From Halichondria panicea (taxonomy: Eukaryota > Porifera > Demospongiae > Suberitida > Halichondriidae), in contig NC_087389.1 in assembly GCF_963675165.1 (NCBI RefSeq), positions 4,090,830 to 4,154,829 of the forward strand: a stretch of DNA of 64,000 nt, in the 5' to 3' direction. The position numbers were made by a program, and so were the translations under genes. The notes below the pieces were generated by a model that had not been told where the DNA came from, ran no database searches, and saw only the letters and a list, made by a program, of their open reading frames with translations. Shown here one piece after another: positions 21,501 to 33,000 of the stretch; the stretch's first letter is position 1, and each line of letters starts with the position of its first letter.

Positions 21501-22112
21501 CTCGATGCACGTACGCTCGAGACTGTAATAGCATTTAATAGCACAATCCTCTTGATGCACGTATGCTTAAGACTGTAATAGCAAAAATGCTCCCCACTCT
21601 AAGGCTGTAATAACATTTAATAGCACAATCCTCTCAATTTACACTCTAAGATTATATGCTATTACAGTCTTGAGCGTACGTGCATCGAGAGGATTGTGCT
21701 ATTACAGTCTCGAGCGTACGTGCGTCGAGAGGATTGTGCTATTAAGTGTTATTACAGTTTCGAGCGTACGTGCGTCGAGAGGATTGTGCTATTAAGTGTT
21801 ATTACAGTCTGGAGCGTACGTGCATCGAGAGGATTGTGCTATTAAGTGTTATTACAGTCTGGAGCGTACGTGCATCGAGAGGATTGTGCTATTAAGTGTT
21901 ATTACAGTCTGGAGCGTACGTGCATCGAGAGGATTGTGCTATTAAATGTTATTGCCATGAGGATACATTAACGCTCAGCAGTCACGCACACAACTCATTC
22001 ACAGCTACTCATTCATCACTGACCCACCCACACACATGTATACACAGATGGAATGTTTGACGTTCAAGTACCCCGATTTCACATGCCCAAGCCGGACATC
22101 AAGTGGCTCTAA
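15566..22112 (+). CDS. FBXO3: F-box only protein 3 (12 exons, 446 aa)
   Basis: Exons: 15566-15651, 16186-16278, 17590-17747, 18536-18581, 18700-18823, 19010-19186, 19429-19516, 19963-20053, 20333-20512, 20971-21002, 21253-21453, 22048-22112. All phases agree. It is a substrate receptor of an SCF ubiquitin ligase. The F-box is at the N-terminus (WDLHDLIFSYLTPQDLCR through WKRHC). A central SMI1/KNR4-like (SUKH) region follows (LTFPDDLRLSMRFHDGL). The C-terminal ApaG/DUF525 domain shows ATTGHFTIRV, SRRWVIRYASGEVESVDGPGVIGE, the line from FTPGHIHQYASCT to EGHYTMRYL, and FDVQVPRFHM. The order matches human FBXO3, but the acidic C-terminal tail of vertebrates is absent; the protein stops at PKPDIKWL. 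Introns carry several MITE-type repeats (15899-16107, 17824-18273) and an inverted tandem array (21486-21955). The acceptor of exon 2 lies inside a dispersed repeat. Confidence 0.9.
15899..16107. mobile_element. TACCGTA-family MITE, 209 bp, FBXO3 intron 1
   Basis: Terminal inverted repeats TACCGTAAAGCGGGTAATTT... and ...CTTACCCGCTATACGGTA extend into TTTCGTGGGGTAAAA on both sides. Related copies lie at 23914-24112 and 29369-29597, so this is a repeated family. Confidence 0.75.
17824..18273. repeat. Inverted-repeat element with duplicated end, FBXO3 intron 3
   Basis: The left end has TATATAAGAAGAGAAGAG at about 17827. The right end has the complement CTCTTCTCTTCTTATATACTCTTG, present twice in tandem (about 18202-18237 and 18238-18273, 37-bp period). 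The end resembles that of the hairpin element at 37693-38031, suggesting one family. Confidence 0.6.
21486..21955. repeat. Inverted 50-bp tandem array, FBXO3 intron 11
   Basis: From about 21653 to 21955 a 50-bp unit (GCGTACGTGCATCGAGAGG, then ATTGTGCTATTAAGTG, then TTATTACAGTCTGGA) repeats at least five times with few changes. From about 21486 to 21640 two to three units of the same sequence lie in the opposite orientation. The whole array could fold into long hairpins. It is non-coding. Confidence 0.9.
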
Positions 22113-22418
22113 ATGTAGCTCCTCTATACACTGGACACACTCTCTACCTTCTGCAAGTAATTAGTGCTACATGTATAGTTGCACTCCAATGCCACTGTAC
22201 GTATTTTCATGGAGACTAATGCTCTGCTATTTTCATAATCAATTTTGTGTGTACTCATGCCATGTACCTATAAATTCCAGCTTTCTCTTCGAAACAGTTA
22301 AAAATGATAAGGCCATGCATGCAATTTGCTTAATATAATTTAGATTGGTTATTATGGTGGTTGATAATAATTATACGCACGAACAAAAACGATTAAACAC
22401 GTACTTATTCTATACACG
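22113..22418. other. Convergent 3' flanks of FBXO3 and TIMMDC1
   Basis: 306 bp between two stop codons on opposite strands. I see no feature in it beyond AT-rich sequence. Confidence 0.5.
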
Positions 22419-25400
22419 CTACGTCTTGTCACAGGACTGACTACTATTGTTGTCCAACCTACTACTGTCCCCAGTGCTGCTGCTGTTGCTAGGGTCCAGC
22501 TTGTAGTAGCCCTGTATACCACTGGAGGGCTCATCAGCCATGTCTTGAATGAGAGCAGAGGTGGCACCCAGTTTATGGTCCCTGCATGAAAAGGGACGTC
22601 CAAAGTTTTCTCGGTGAATGAAAGTCAATTTAAATGATGTGCCTATTAACTTTCGTAATAAGAGTTCCTACAGTATAATTATATAGGAGGTAGTTTTTAG
22701 TACAGTACTAAGTTGAGATGTCAGCAAACCAAAGCTATATGGCTACAACCAAGCTCAAAACGCAGTGGGTGCATGTATAATATATAAGGCAGTAAAAGCT
22801 TGTTTGAGCGGCCAGAACTTGAATTAGCTAGTCTAACCAATGATAATTATGATATCTGGCTTCTCAGCATGGCAACAACAATTCAAGCAGGTCAATAAGA
22901 ATCAATAGTACCAAATTTCAAACGATAACCCACACGCACCATTTGTCCCTGTATTTCCTCCGAGCCTCAAGTTTCCTCTGTCTCTGTTTGTCTCTCTCCA
23001 CTCCACTCATCAACATTCGCTCAACCCCTGTCATCGCCATGCCAACCGGAACACTACATTTAATATAGGGAGATGTTTCATCAACATAATCATTTACACA
23101 CAGTACATTGTAATGTATAGTAGTTGCAGAACGTGCGCATGTAATCAAAGAGATGGTTCAGGATCCAAAAAAAGTAGATGAGAAATATTTTTCCGGCCAG
23201 TTACCAGTGCATGGTGGAAATGCACAGATTATCGAAATAAACGCATGAACAGTAAAGCGTACCTTATCAACGTCCCCAGCACAGTACCCCCTATGAAGGG
23301 TTTGAGTCCTCGGGCCACCCTGAACACACCTCCAGTGAGAGCTGAAAGTATGGGTAAGTACGTTAGAGGGGGATCCAAATAAAGCTTTGTCAGTTCTATA
23401 ATATAGTGAAGTTGAAGCTGCTATACAGTACTACATGAGAGGACGAACAAGGATCACATGACATGTACAACCTCCAGCGGAGATGTAGTTGAGAGAGTCT
23501 TGTTTGTCTCTATACTCTGACAGGAGGAGGGTCGTACCACTGCAGGGGTCAAAGGTTGTAGAATAAAGGTTATTAAATAGAGACATATAGACTTACATAA
23601 CATACATTCTTTCATACTACACAATTTATATTTATTGCTATTCCCGCCATAATTATAGTAGTTTTGGACCGTACTTATTGTGACCCTCAATCTTAGGCAA
23701 TTAATTTTCTGGCCTCTAAAAGTAGCGACAACTGCGTTGACAATTGTTTTTTATATGTCGCGTCCTAAACAGAGGTCCACCTAGCCTCGATTCCAGGCGG
23801 CTAGAAGCAATGTAATTTAAGCGGCATGTAAAAGGATAGTAAATAACCTGACCTACATGTACCTCCAATTAGATGCAACCTTCTAAATATGCGACAACAG
23901 GACTTCAACATATAAAGCGAATACAGTATTTTCGTGGGGCAAAATATTCGTGGTTTTCGTGTATGACTACAAATATTTTACCCACGAATGAAGCGACCTT
24001 GCTTACCTTTACCTGCAGTAGTGCAAGCTCCAACCCCAAAAAATATTACCCACAAATGTCTGAATCACGAATATTTTGTCCCTCAAAAATTACTCGCTAT
24101 ATACAGTAACTATGGTAGTGAACTACAAGTCGCAGACAGTATGTCGTGCCAAACATCGGCATGTACATTACAGCATGCACCCTTCTCACCTGAACAGACC
24201 AGCAAAGAGTCCCACCCTCCAGCTCCAGTGAGAGCCTTTGCGCATAAACCCCAACAAAGACGCAGCGTGGAGCTGACGCTATGAGAGGGGAAAAGTTAGT
24301 GTATATACCGTTAACAATCATTGCCTGGATATGTGGCAATGACTATGATTAAGTTTTACTGTAGCATTCAGCGTAGAAAGTTAGCTCTTACTGTATACGT
24401 AAGATTTCAAACTAACTTCAAAGGAGGATGTTTAACCAAAAACCACCTCTAGATTCAAATGCATGCATAAGTATACATTATAATTCTACCACATACTGAT
24501 TATAAACTATACACACTCTAAAGGCCCTCACGTGCACTTCACTGCTAGCTGACACATGTATAAATCTACGATTGTACATTAAGTACCCCTCCTCTTCCAC
24601 CCCTACACACATAATAATTAATACATGCACATGCCACACTAGGCACCTGACTGACCCAGAGGAGGTACGACAGGCGCGGTGCAGCTCAGGCAATTAGCCT
24701 TTGATTGACAATAATTATCCGCCCACGTCGTACGTTTTTGCTGAGAGTAATCAGAGGCTAATTACTTGAGCTGCACCGCGCCTGTCGGACCTCCTCTGTG
24801 ACTGACCTGAGCTTGCATGACAGAAGTGAACTTGGAGGCGTGGTTGTGAGTGATGAACTTGTCTCCAGAGTGACGAGCTCCTATCATCCCACCAAATAGG
24901 AACCCGGCAACAGACGCTATGAATATAGTTAGGGACAACTCCTTCAGCTCAGGGGCTAAGTCATCACCAGGTCTGCACAAGCATGCACGTGGAGACAAAA
25001 CAGTCACAGTAAAGGAGATACGACAAATTTAGGTAATTTATGGCAAGTTTTACAGAGATTATATATAGTTAAAAATCTCATCTGCATGGATGATGTGATA
25101 CATGTAAGACTACATCTGTATACAAATGTCTTAGTTTCTTGCAAAGACGCAGGAAAATTAGTTGCGAAACTCAATCTTAAACTATGAATTTTTACACAAA
25201 ACTCCTTCGCAACATCCCAGTGCAAATGGAGACAAAGTTTTTTTAGAGCAATACATCTGTGTACACTAAATTAACCAACGATTTTCTTGCTACAGGAAAC
25301 AGATCAATTCATACAACTCCCACGCAATCTGTATACTATATACAGAGACTTTAAAGCGTAATCAGGAAACAGTATAATAGTTACTGAATAGAGACACAGA

Positions 25401-28400
25401 AAAAAAGATGAAGTTCCAGCTACTAATGATTTTCTCTCTCCTTGGTCTGGGGTCAGCCTGGAACCAACCCAGCACCTGCTACGTGAGACAATCTATTTGC
25501 TCGAGCGACTCGGAGATCAGAGGGATAAGAGAAACTTTGGTGTCCATACAAGAAACACTGAAGAGCTCTTTGACATCAATTAGTGCTTCACTGCAACAAC
25601 TGGGTAAGAATAAACATTTTCAATAATTAACACATAACCTTTTATTTTTAGCAGCTCAAGACACAACTACTAACCCTCCAACAGAATCAGCTACAACTAC
25701 CGACCCTCCAACAGAACCAGCCACAACAACCGACCCTCCAACAGAACCAGCTACAACTACCGACCCTCCAACAGAACCAGCCACAACAACCGACCCTCCA
25801 ACAGAACCAGCTACAACTACCGACCCTCCAACAGAACCAGCTACAACTACCGACCCTCCAACAGAACCAGCTACAACTACCGACCCTCCAACAGAACCAG
25901 CTACAACTACTGAGATGTATCTCTCAATTGGAACATTTGAATATCCAGCTATCTCTTGCAATGACATCCCTCAAGACAGACCATCTGGAGAATATTGGAT
26001 TGCGACTAACACTACTAGCTTTCCTATTCAGGTCTACTGTGACATGAATCGAACAAGCTGTAGCTGCAACACTGCAGGAGGATGGATGAGGGTAGCCAAC
26101 CTTGACATGACTGACCCCAACCAAAACTGCCCAAATGGATTCATACTGGTGAACAGAACAACACCACCACTGCGTACTTGTGGCAGACCTGGACCAATTG
26201 GATGTGCGTCTACTACCTATCCAACTTATGGAGTGGAGTACTCTCGAGTTTGTGGGAGAGTGATTGGCTATCAAGACAGAATACCCAATGGTTTTATACC
26301 GTATATAAAATATAATTCTCTTCTTGACGATATTTATGTTGATGGTGTGAGTTTAACCCACGGACAGGCACCACGTCAGCACATCTGGACATTTGTTAAT
26401 GCAGTCGATGAATCTCGCGGAGGTAACCATGTGTGTTTCTGCACAAGACCTGATCTCACTTACACTGGAGTTGTACCCCCCTATGTCGGTCAAGACTACT
26501 TCTGTGAAACTGGTAGCCGACAAAAAGCTACTGGTCTCTTCTACGCTGATGATCCACTCTGGGACGGTCAGGGATGTGCAAGTGGCAGTACTTGCTGTGA
26601 GTTCAATAACCCACCGTGGTTCTGCAAGCAACTCCCTCAGCCGACTACAGACGATATTGAGATCAGGCTCTGTGGCGATCAGGACACTGGAAATGAAGAC
26701 TCGCCTCTGGAGCTAGTGGATATCTACATTCGCTGATTTATATATGTATTAACATTAAACGTTAAGCATTAAAAAATAATAGTTGCCTGATTTACTTTAG
26801 TGGTGCATTCACTGACATTTAGATGTAGATAATTTTAGTGTGTGCATGCATGAATATTTAAATACATGTACAGTTTTATTTGTCAATCAGTGATTTTCAA
26901 TTTCATTATTAAGGCGTTACAGCACATAATATTATTTGACATCAGATAGATTTTACAAATGCACTATAGGTACATCAATCAAAAAGTGGCAGAATTTCAA
27001 TGTTTGTTGCATATATATATATATATACTGCATGACTGTGTAAATGAAAGCACCACGTGCTGGCTGATGCCTCGGTCGATGTGCCAAACATTAACTATTG
27101 CTACTAATACACACACGTCATATTGATTGATATCATGATGAACATTAATTTTTGCATGCATGCGTTAACCTCTAGCATGCAGTAACTATAACCATGCTAA
27201 AACTCCTCTTCTCCAGCTTCTAAAGTTGGGCTGGGCACATCCCAGCCTATCAACCTCTAGTGTTCATCATTTGAAACCACATTAGTTGAAAATTTGTCCA
27301 AGTTTGAGTTTCAAGACGATCCTTGGTGAGTTTTTATATGCCTAGAAACAGAATTAAATAATCTTTAGCCTAAAAGAAAGTATAATAGTGTTCCATTAGT
27401 GATTGCAATGAGCCACAATTAATGTTGTTGATTGAAAAACGTGTGTTGCTGCTTTCAAGTATCAACTACGCTAATTGATTATGTGTTTATTTGTACGTAC
27501 CTCTATATATGCAGAGGTGAAGAGAATCTAATTCCACAATTTTTAGTTATAGGCCAAGCATAGGAATAGGTTCATCGTAATGCCTTATTTCTATGACCTG
27601 AATGCACTCTTGTAAGAAGTTACACCTAGCTCAATGTAGTAGGTAAACGTTGAACATGTCGACTGTTTAATGTATGCAGATATGCCTTGAAGACCCAAAT
27701 TCCAACATCACCAGGCAGATGCAAGAAATAAACAACTTCAGAAAGATTATGGGATCCCTATATAAGTTAAAAAGTCATAAAAGAACGTGAGAAGATGAAG
27801 AAAGTTTTTTTCGTAGTTTTTCATACAACGTTCATTCAATTCAGTTTCAAAAATTTCATAAATATCACAACGAGTGCTGCAAGCTGCGCTGTGCTAATGC
27901 CTCTCGCCATTCCTCAAAAGCATTAGAGTGAACTTTACATCAACATTAATGGGTGAATCAAAATTTGCATATGAATTTCACACAAAGAAAGTGAATAACT
28001 GACTTGTGTACATGCATCTATTGTATGTGGTATCATTGTAGTGTTTTGTGGCCTACCAGGACCTCAAGAAAGATGAAAATTGATTCTGCCATGTCTGGAT
28101 TGTCTCACACGTGGGGATGAGTGCGCATGCGCATTAGATCCACAAAAATAAGGGGTGCGTCTATAAGCGGTAGCTACTAAATAACGTAGCTGCTCTTTTT
28201 TGACTCTTGTAGCTAATAAAAAGCTAGCGCTTTAATGCAAGACTAACTCATAAGTTGAATAGAAACTTTGTGCGAACAAATGATGCTACGAAAGATTCTG
28301 AAGAGACTGCAACAGCCTTCAATGTGAGTCAAACTTTCCGTAACTCGAGAAAGTTCCCTGTTCAAGAAAACTCCCTGTTAGGCTTACAATGCTCAGTTAT

Positions 28401-29798
28401 ATAGTACAGCCTCCTTTATTTTAGCTGAGAAAGTAATTTAATTTTGGGCTACTTCCATATAATTTTGGCCTCGCCTCGTCTCATTTGTAAAATAAATATA
28501 CAAAAAAAAGGTCCTCACTTTTTCCTCACCACTGCACGCGCATTATCACTCACAACATTGACGACCATTACCAGGAAATGATCATGCAATTTTCAACTGT
28601 GACGACCATTACCTACCCAGCCTGACCGCTTGCTACGGTATACGGCCTTGAGAATAATTATGCCTCGGTGCGCATGCGCAAGCGAGGTATACGGTAGTGT
28701 GTTTGTGTGTCTGTGTGTGTATGTGTGTCTGTGTGTGTATGTGTGTGTAGACTGTTTGAGCTGCTCGGATCAATGAAGTGCAAGTAAGAGTTTAATTCTA
28801 TAGGCTTCTAGTCATGTTTTCTTGGCTTGGTATTTGTGGATTTGCAAAATAAAGCTTCATTCTCGAGTTATGCCTAGTTTTGCTTACTTGGAATGCCATT
28901 GCAGCCTTTTCAGAAGAGTCCATAGCAAAACTTGTTCACCGAGTGTTGCTACTCTACTTAGTAGTTAGCTCTGCACTAAAACGCTAGCTATTGGTAGCTT
29001 CAAGAGTGAGAAGAGAGCTGCAAGGCTCTGCTGACTTGCAGCCATTAATTTTAGACTTGAACTTTTGGCATCGATCGTTTTTAGCAACAATCATCATCGA
29101 TCATTACCCACTCTTCGAGTTTCCCTGTGATTCTGGATTCTGATGCAGCAAAATTAAAAATGTTCATTATGATAATTATAATCAATGTGTGTATAAAAGC
29201 TAGCTATTAGTAGCTTTATGATGTAGCTTTGGCACCTCTCCGAGGCATCAGCACCCGAGGTGATTTCATTACAATAAGCACACTGTATACAATCAGTTCA
29301 AGTGTGAACATTAAATTGTTATTTTGAGGCAGTGCAGTTGATTATTACCAGGAGTGTACTCCTGGCAGTACCGTATAGTGCGGAATTTTCGAGGGGTTTA
29401 ATTTTCGCGGATTTTGTGGGTTAGCAATCCTACACGAAAATTAAGTCCACAAAATTGTTCTTTAATTATCTGCTATGCAAAGATTTAAAGGCGTGGCTTC
29501 TGGTAAGAGGTCATTCCGCGAACATTGTGCAACGAAATGCTTTTAGAGGCCATTCCACGAAATATAAGTGCCTCGAAAATTTCGCGCTACACAGTATTTC
29601 ATTGTTCAATCAATGAACAATGAACAGACACGGATATTTCAGTGCCCTCTGTGTTGAGTTGGAGAGGAGACACAAGAGAACAGGTCTAGTACATGCATGT
29701 AGTCCATACATTTAGGCTTACAAGAGTGCCTTGATCCTGTCCAATCCTGTCTCATCAGGTGACCCAGGCTGTGTTTCTTTCTTCTTTCCATCAGCCAT
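22419..29798 (-). CDS. TIMMDC1: Complex I assembly factor TIMMDC1 (seven exons, 251 aa)
   Basis: Exons: 29798-29722, 24972-24807, 24278-24190, 23539-23472, 23341-23263, 23053-22940, 22581-22419. Phases agree. It is an inner mitochondrial membrane protein that helps build the membrane arm of NADH dehydrogenase. The Tim17/22/23-type membrane region is recognisable: FIASVAGFLFGGMIGARHS, then GSHWSWRVGLFAGLF, YRDKQDSLNYISAG, ALTGGVFRVARGLKPFIGG and VPVGMAMTGVERM. It ends in a basic helical segment (DKQRQRKLEARRKYRDKW), in the same order as human TIMMDC1. The Ser/Asn-rich tail is unlike vertebrates. Exon 1 (MADGKKKETQ to LDRIKAL) is distant but fits by phase and by similarity to the WDRLREL region. 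Intron 1 holds the fibrinogen-like gene on the other strand. A hAT-like MITE abuts the donor of exon 2. Confidence 0.85.
23914..24112. mobile_element. TACCGTA-family MITE copy, TIMMDC1 intron 3
   Basis: The left end runs AGCGAATACAGTATTTTCGTGG and then GGCAAAATATTCGTG. The right end carries the diverged complement (CACGAATATTTTGTCCCTC, then AAAAATTACTCGCTATATACAGTA). It belongs with 15899-16107 and 29369-29597 but is more decayed. Confidence 0.55.
24657..24798. mobile_element. hAT-like MITE, 142 bp, 8-bp target duplication, at TIMMDC1 donor
   Basis: Inverted ends CAGAGGAGGTACGACAGGCG and CGCCTGTCGGACCTCCTCTG. The direct repeat TGACTGAC lies at 24648-24655 and 24799-24806, with one extra base on the left. 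An 8-bp duplication and a CAGAG terminus fit hAT. Read on the minus strand, the right duplication is GTCAGTCA, exactly the first eight bases of TIMMDC1 intron 2. A second copy is at 61659-61789. Confidence 0.75.
25408..26736 (+). CDS. Secreted fibrinogen-like protein with Thr/Pro repeat stalk (two exons, about 425 aa)
   Basis: Exons: 25408-25603 and 25655-26736 (or from 25652). A signal peptide (MKFQLLMIFSLLGLGSAW) is followed by a short heptad-like region (IRETLVSIQETLKSSLTSISASL). A stalk of about eight 10-residue TTTDPPTEPA repeats, probably O-glycosylated, comes next. The Cys-rich C-terminal domain has FPIQVYCDMN, GGWMRVANLDM, RVCGRVIGYQ and DGVSLTHG. The YCDM...GGWMRV core resembles the start of fibrinogen C-terminal domains, and the rest fits the secreted family I associate with sponges and cnidarians. 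Likely roles are extracellular adhesion or recognition, which is inference. The acceptor is a tandem TAGCAG, so isoforms differing by one Ala are possible. The gene lies within TIMMDC1 intron 1 on the opposite strand. Confidence 0.8.
25663..25911 (+). repeat. 30-bp coding tandem repeat (mucin-like stalk)
   Basis: About eight copies of ACAACTACCGACCCTCCAAC followed by AGAACCAGCT encode TTTDPPTEPA. Copies differ mainly at third positions, so the array expanded recently. Its minus strand is also open, which is a by-product of the repeat. Confidence 0.95.
28650..29275. repeat. Interspersed repeat block with TG-rich tract
   Basis: Starts with the palindromic GCCTCGGTGCGCATGCGCAA, followed by GCGAGGTATACGG. 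A TGTGTG-rich tract comes next, then the segment shared with 650-900. It closes with CCGAGGCATCAGCACCCGAGG. A similar head (CCGAGGCGCGCG, GGGTATAGTAGTCG, then a TTTG-rich tract) occurs at about 31392-31470 in an NPRL2 intron. Confidence 0.45.
29369..29597. mobile_element. TACCGTA-family MITE copy, 229 bp
   Basis: The left end is TACCGTATAGTGCGGAATTT followed by TCGAGGGG. The right end is CCTCGAAAATTTCGCGCTAC followed by ACAGTA, an imperfect inverted repeat of the same family as 15899-16107. Confidence 0.7.
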
Positions 29799-30063
29799 GA
29801 TGACTTCTCAATCTCACAGCTAGATCAAATCAGATCAAAGAGGGGCGTGTCCGTGACCTCCATCAACCACGTGGAGTAGTACCAGAGCAGAGCTAGAGGT
29901 ATCTACCAGAGTACTCTGAGATATAGTTGACTGTACGTGTACATGGTAGATCTAGACCAGCTAGACTAGACAGGCCGGTTTAACTTCTTTCTTGTTTGTT
30001 GGATGGGCTCCATTATTCCTCTTTGCTGTTTTCTGTGATCCAAGTGAGTGATCTGTTGCTGGG
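29799..30063. promoter_or_regulatory. Probable bidirectional promoter, TIMMDC1 / NPRL2
   Basis: 265 bp separate the divergent start codons at 29798 (minus) and 30064 (plus). No other gene fits between them. I do not identify specific factor sites. Confidence 0.5.
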
Positions 30064-33000
30064 ATGAACTTCTCAGATGAGGTGAAGTGTGTCTTCTTCA
30101 GCGAGTTTCATCACATTGCTGGACCCAAGATCACTTGTCAGGTAGGTTCTATTAAATACTAAACAACTGACTAGACACAACAAGCGTTAAACATTATACC
30201 TCGCATTTATATACCGGTATAGACATTTTAATTTGAATGTGTATTTACCGTATTAAATTGTTATAGAGCTGTAGATCTATAGACTAATTTACAGTACCAA
30301 CATAATATTGCTCCAACTCAGACTAAACACAATTTTTTTAGGCAGGGTCGGGCGTGTACTAGTTATGCTATATATTATAGAAGCGCCAGCGGTTGCTGTA
30401 ATTAATTTTTTACCAATTAAGTCGCCTTTACTTTTGGCCTAAAACATATTATGTGCATGCATTGATGCATACATGTAATATAACTGTCTACATGCAAAAT
30501 CAAACCGTAGATCCACCTGCGTACTAAGAGATTGTACTAGACACTAGTCTACACTAACTGTAGCGCGTAAGCGCCACCATAATTTAAGCACTAGCTTGGA
30601 TTGAACGATATTTTTGCGGTTCTAAAAGTGTGCCACTAATTATATTACATACTGTATTTGTAACACTGTTAGTTGACTGTTCCTATGAGTGACTCAATAT
30701 CAAATAGTTCATTTTCCACCCACCCAGGTTCCCACTGACTTCCCTCTAAGAGACGCCTTTGATGAAGTCCATGATCTGATAATCACCAAGCCACAGCTTT
30801 ACGACAGACTCATATCAGTGTGAGCTATAATAGCCAGTTAACGTTAGTGCTGTTGTAACACATTGCGCTGTGCGTAATTATGAGCTCAAATTTTTTGAGT
30901 CTTCATTAATTATAGACTGAGTAACTTGAGTAACTTTTATCACTTTCAATTTCATTTTGTTAGCTATTGCTGTTAAGGAAATGTTTTAAATATCCAACTT
31001 GTCTTCTTTCCAGAGATGTTGCCGGGTATCGAGTGGTGGGCTGCCCTAAGTGCATTGATGATAAGAAGTACAAAAGAAATGCATTCATATTCAATTTTGT
31101 GTTCGTTTTTGACTCCTCCACTGACCACACCCCCTATGAGCCGCTCATACAGAAGATTGGAGAAGCCTTCAGAACGTATGAGGTAATAATCATAATTATA
31201 GTGAATTTTTGTGGAGAATGTTCGCTGATTCAGGGTGTGGCTGGGAGGTATTGCATGCCTCAGGCACAAGTGCATCAAACCAAAAATTTGTTGGTACTGG
31301 AGTGACTTTATGCCCCCGCCCCCTTTAATAGCTATGGATACCGGCAGTGATTAAGATCATCAATTGATTAGGTCATGAAGCGATATATTGAATCGTGCAT
31401 AATTACCCGAGGCGCGCGTGGGCGGCCACGGGTATAGTAGTCGTTTGGTTTGTCTGTTTGTTTGTCTGTTTGTAATTTCAGGGCCTGCTCACCTGGCTGC
31501 CACAGCACTGCGTTTATAGCATGGATAGCTGGATAGCCTTCACACGATAAGTTATTAGTTTTAACAATAGTAGATTTCGATGTTAGAGCTTTGTTGTCGA
31601 ATAAAAGCGAGCATAAACTAAAAAGCTTGAACTTGCACGATGGCAGCTAGCTACCTAATTACACGCGGCCTTTATTCTCGAGGTATCCTCCGTATTTACA
31701 GCTGAAGTGGTCCCGTACCAAAAACAGTGGAAAAGGGTCACTACAATAGAAAGCTAGAATTGTGACTTGTTTGTTGCTCTGTTAGCTGACTCCAGGATCC
31801 AAGGAGTCATATCATTCTTCTCTGAGACTCCAGGCATCTTTGCTGTGATCCTAGTCCACTGGGCATGCCTCATTACGACTAAAACTCTGTTCTCACTGCA
31901 TGCCTCTAGTCTGGTTTAGTTTTATTGCTCCTGAGTTGCTGTGCTAGACAGTTCAGTCATACACCACTACATGCATTGCATTATATCACTCTTCTGGTTT
32001 CTTAATCATGTCACCAGCCGGCCGAGGGTTTGCACTTCAGTGCTCTAGTTTATACATAATAAATAGTGGAGTATAGTCACTTGAAAAGTCGTTCAAACAA
32101 GTTGCCTTATATTGCCATTTTTCACTGTCCCACTTTGCACTCTCTGTATAAAGTCTTATATAATGTTGTGCTAACTATTGTCCTGCATGCATGCATGCAC
32201 AGCTGGAAAGCTCCTTCCTGTCTGAGGACACACCACAGAAGGTGGCCAAACTCTCACACATCCTCACCACCATCAGAGACAGACTCAACACATGTGGATT
32301 CTGCACCATCAACATTGGTGAGTCAATAATGTGTTTATGAAACTTATTTCTGCATGCATGACCAATTTCAATATTGTTTACTACATGATTGTTTACTGCA
32401 TGGTTTGGATTCTTAGTGAAGTACATAATTAACGACTGCTCTCATGTTCTGATTTAGCCCATTTGCACTCTTGCAGCTAATGTTTTAGTGCAGAGCTAAC
32501 TACTACTAATTAAAGGCCAATAATTATATTGACTATATACTATACTAATGAAGTCATTTTCATGCTGGTTCTAAACATTCTAGCTTTATACGTTCTAACT
32601 CTATAGACATACATATATACTATAGATCGACTACCCTGTTCAGTTTGTATCGTGTCCGGAGGCATATTCTTTAGTACCGCAGTCGATCTTCATCAATTTT
32701 GATAAATAGCTTGTCTGCATGGCTCGATATCCCCCTGTTCATCTGTAAAATTATGGCAAGCCCAGTTTAAAATCATAATTAGACTTACATTTTTTGGAGA
32801 GAGGTAGACTGTCATCGTTTTTCCATAGATGCAAATACACAATGTACATAATTATTATTATTATTTTTGCATGTGCAGATGCGACCAATGATCTCCATCT
32901 GAAGATTGTGCCCTTGCTTCAAGAGCCACCCACTGTACTCAGCTATCACGTTCCTATCTTCACGTGTACTAGGGAAGACATTACTAACGTATCATGGGAC

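Larger units (their letters stand above)
26737..29721. other. Gene-poor part of TIMMDC1 intron 1
   Basis: I see no exon between the fibrinogen-like gene stop and TIMMDC1 exon 1. The stretch contains an AT dinucleotide run near 27010, interspersed repeats at about 28650-29275 and a MITE at 29369-29597. Confidence 0.5.

Noticed and set aside
21653-21955. Possible CRISPR array
   Set aside because: The 50-bp units are contiguous tandem copies without unique spacers, lie in an intron of an animal gene, and have inverted copies nearby.
25656-25967. Minus-strand open frame of Val/Gly/Ser repeats
   Set aside because: It is the antisense of the TTTDPPTEPA-encoding repeat.
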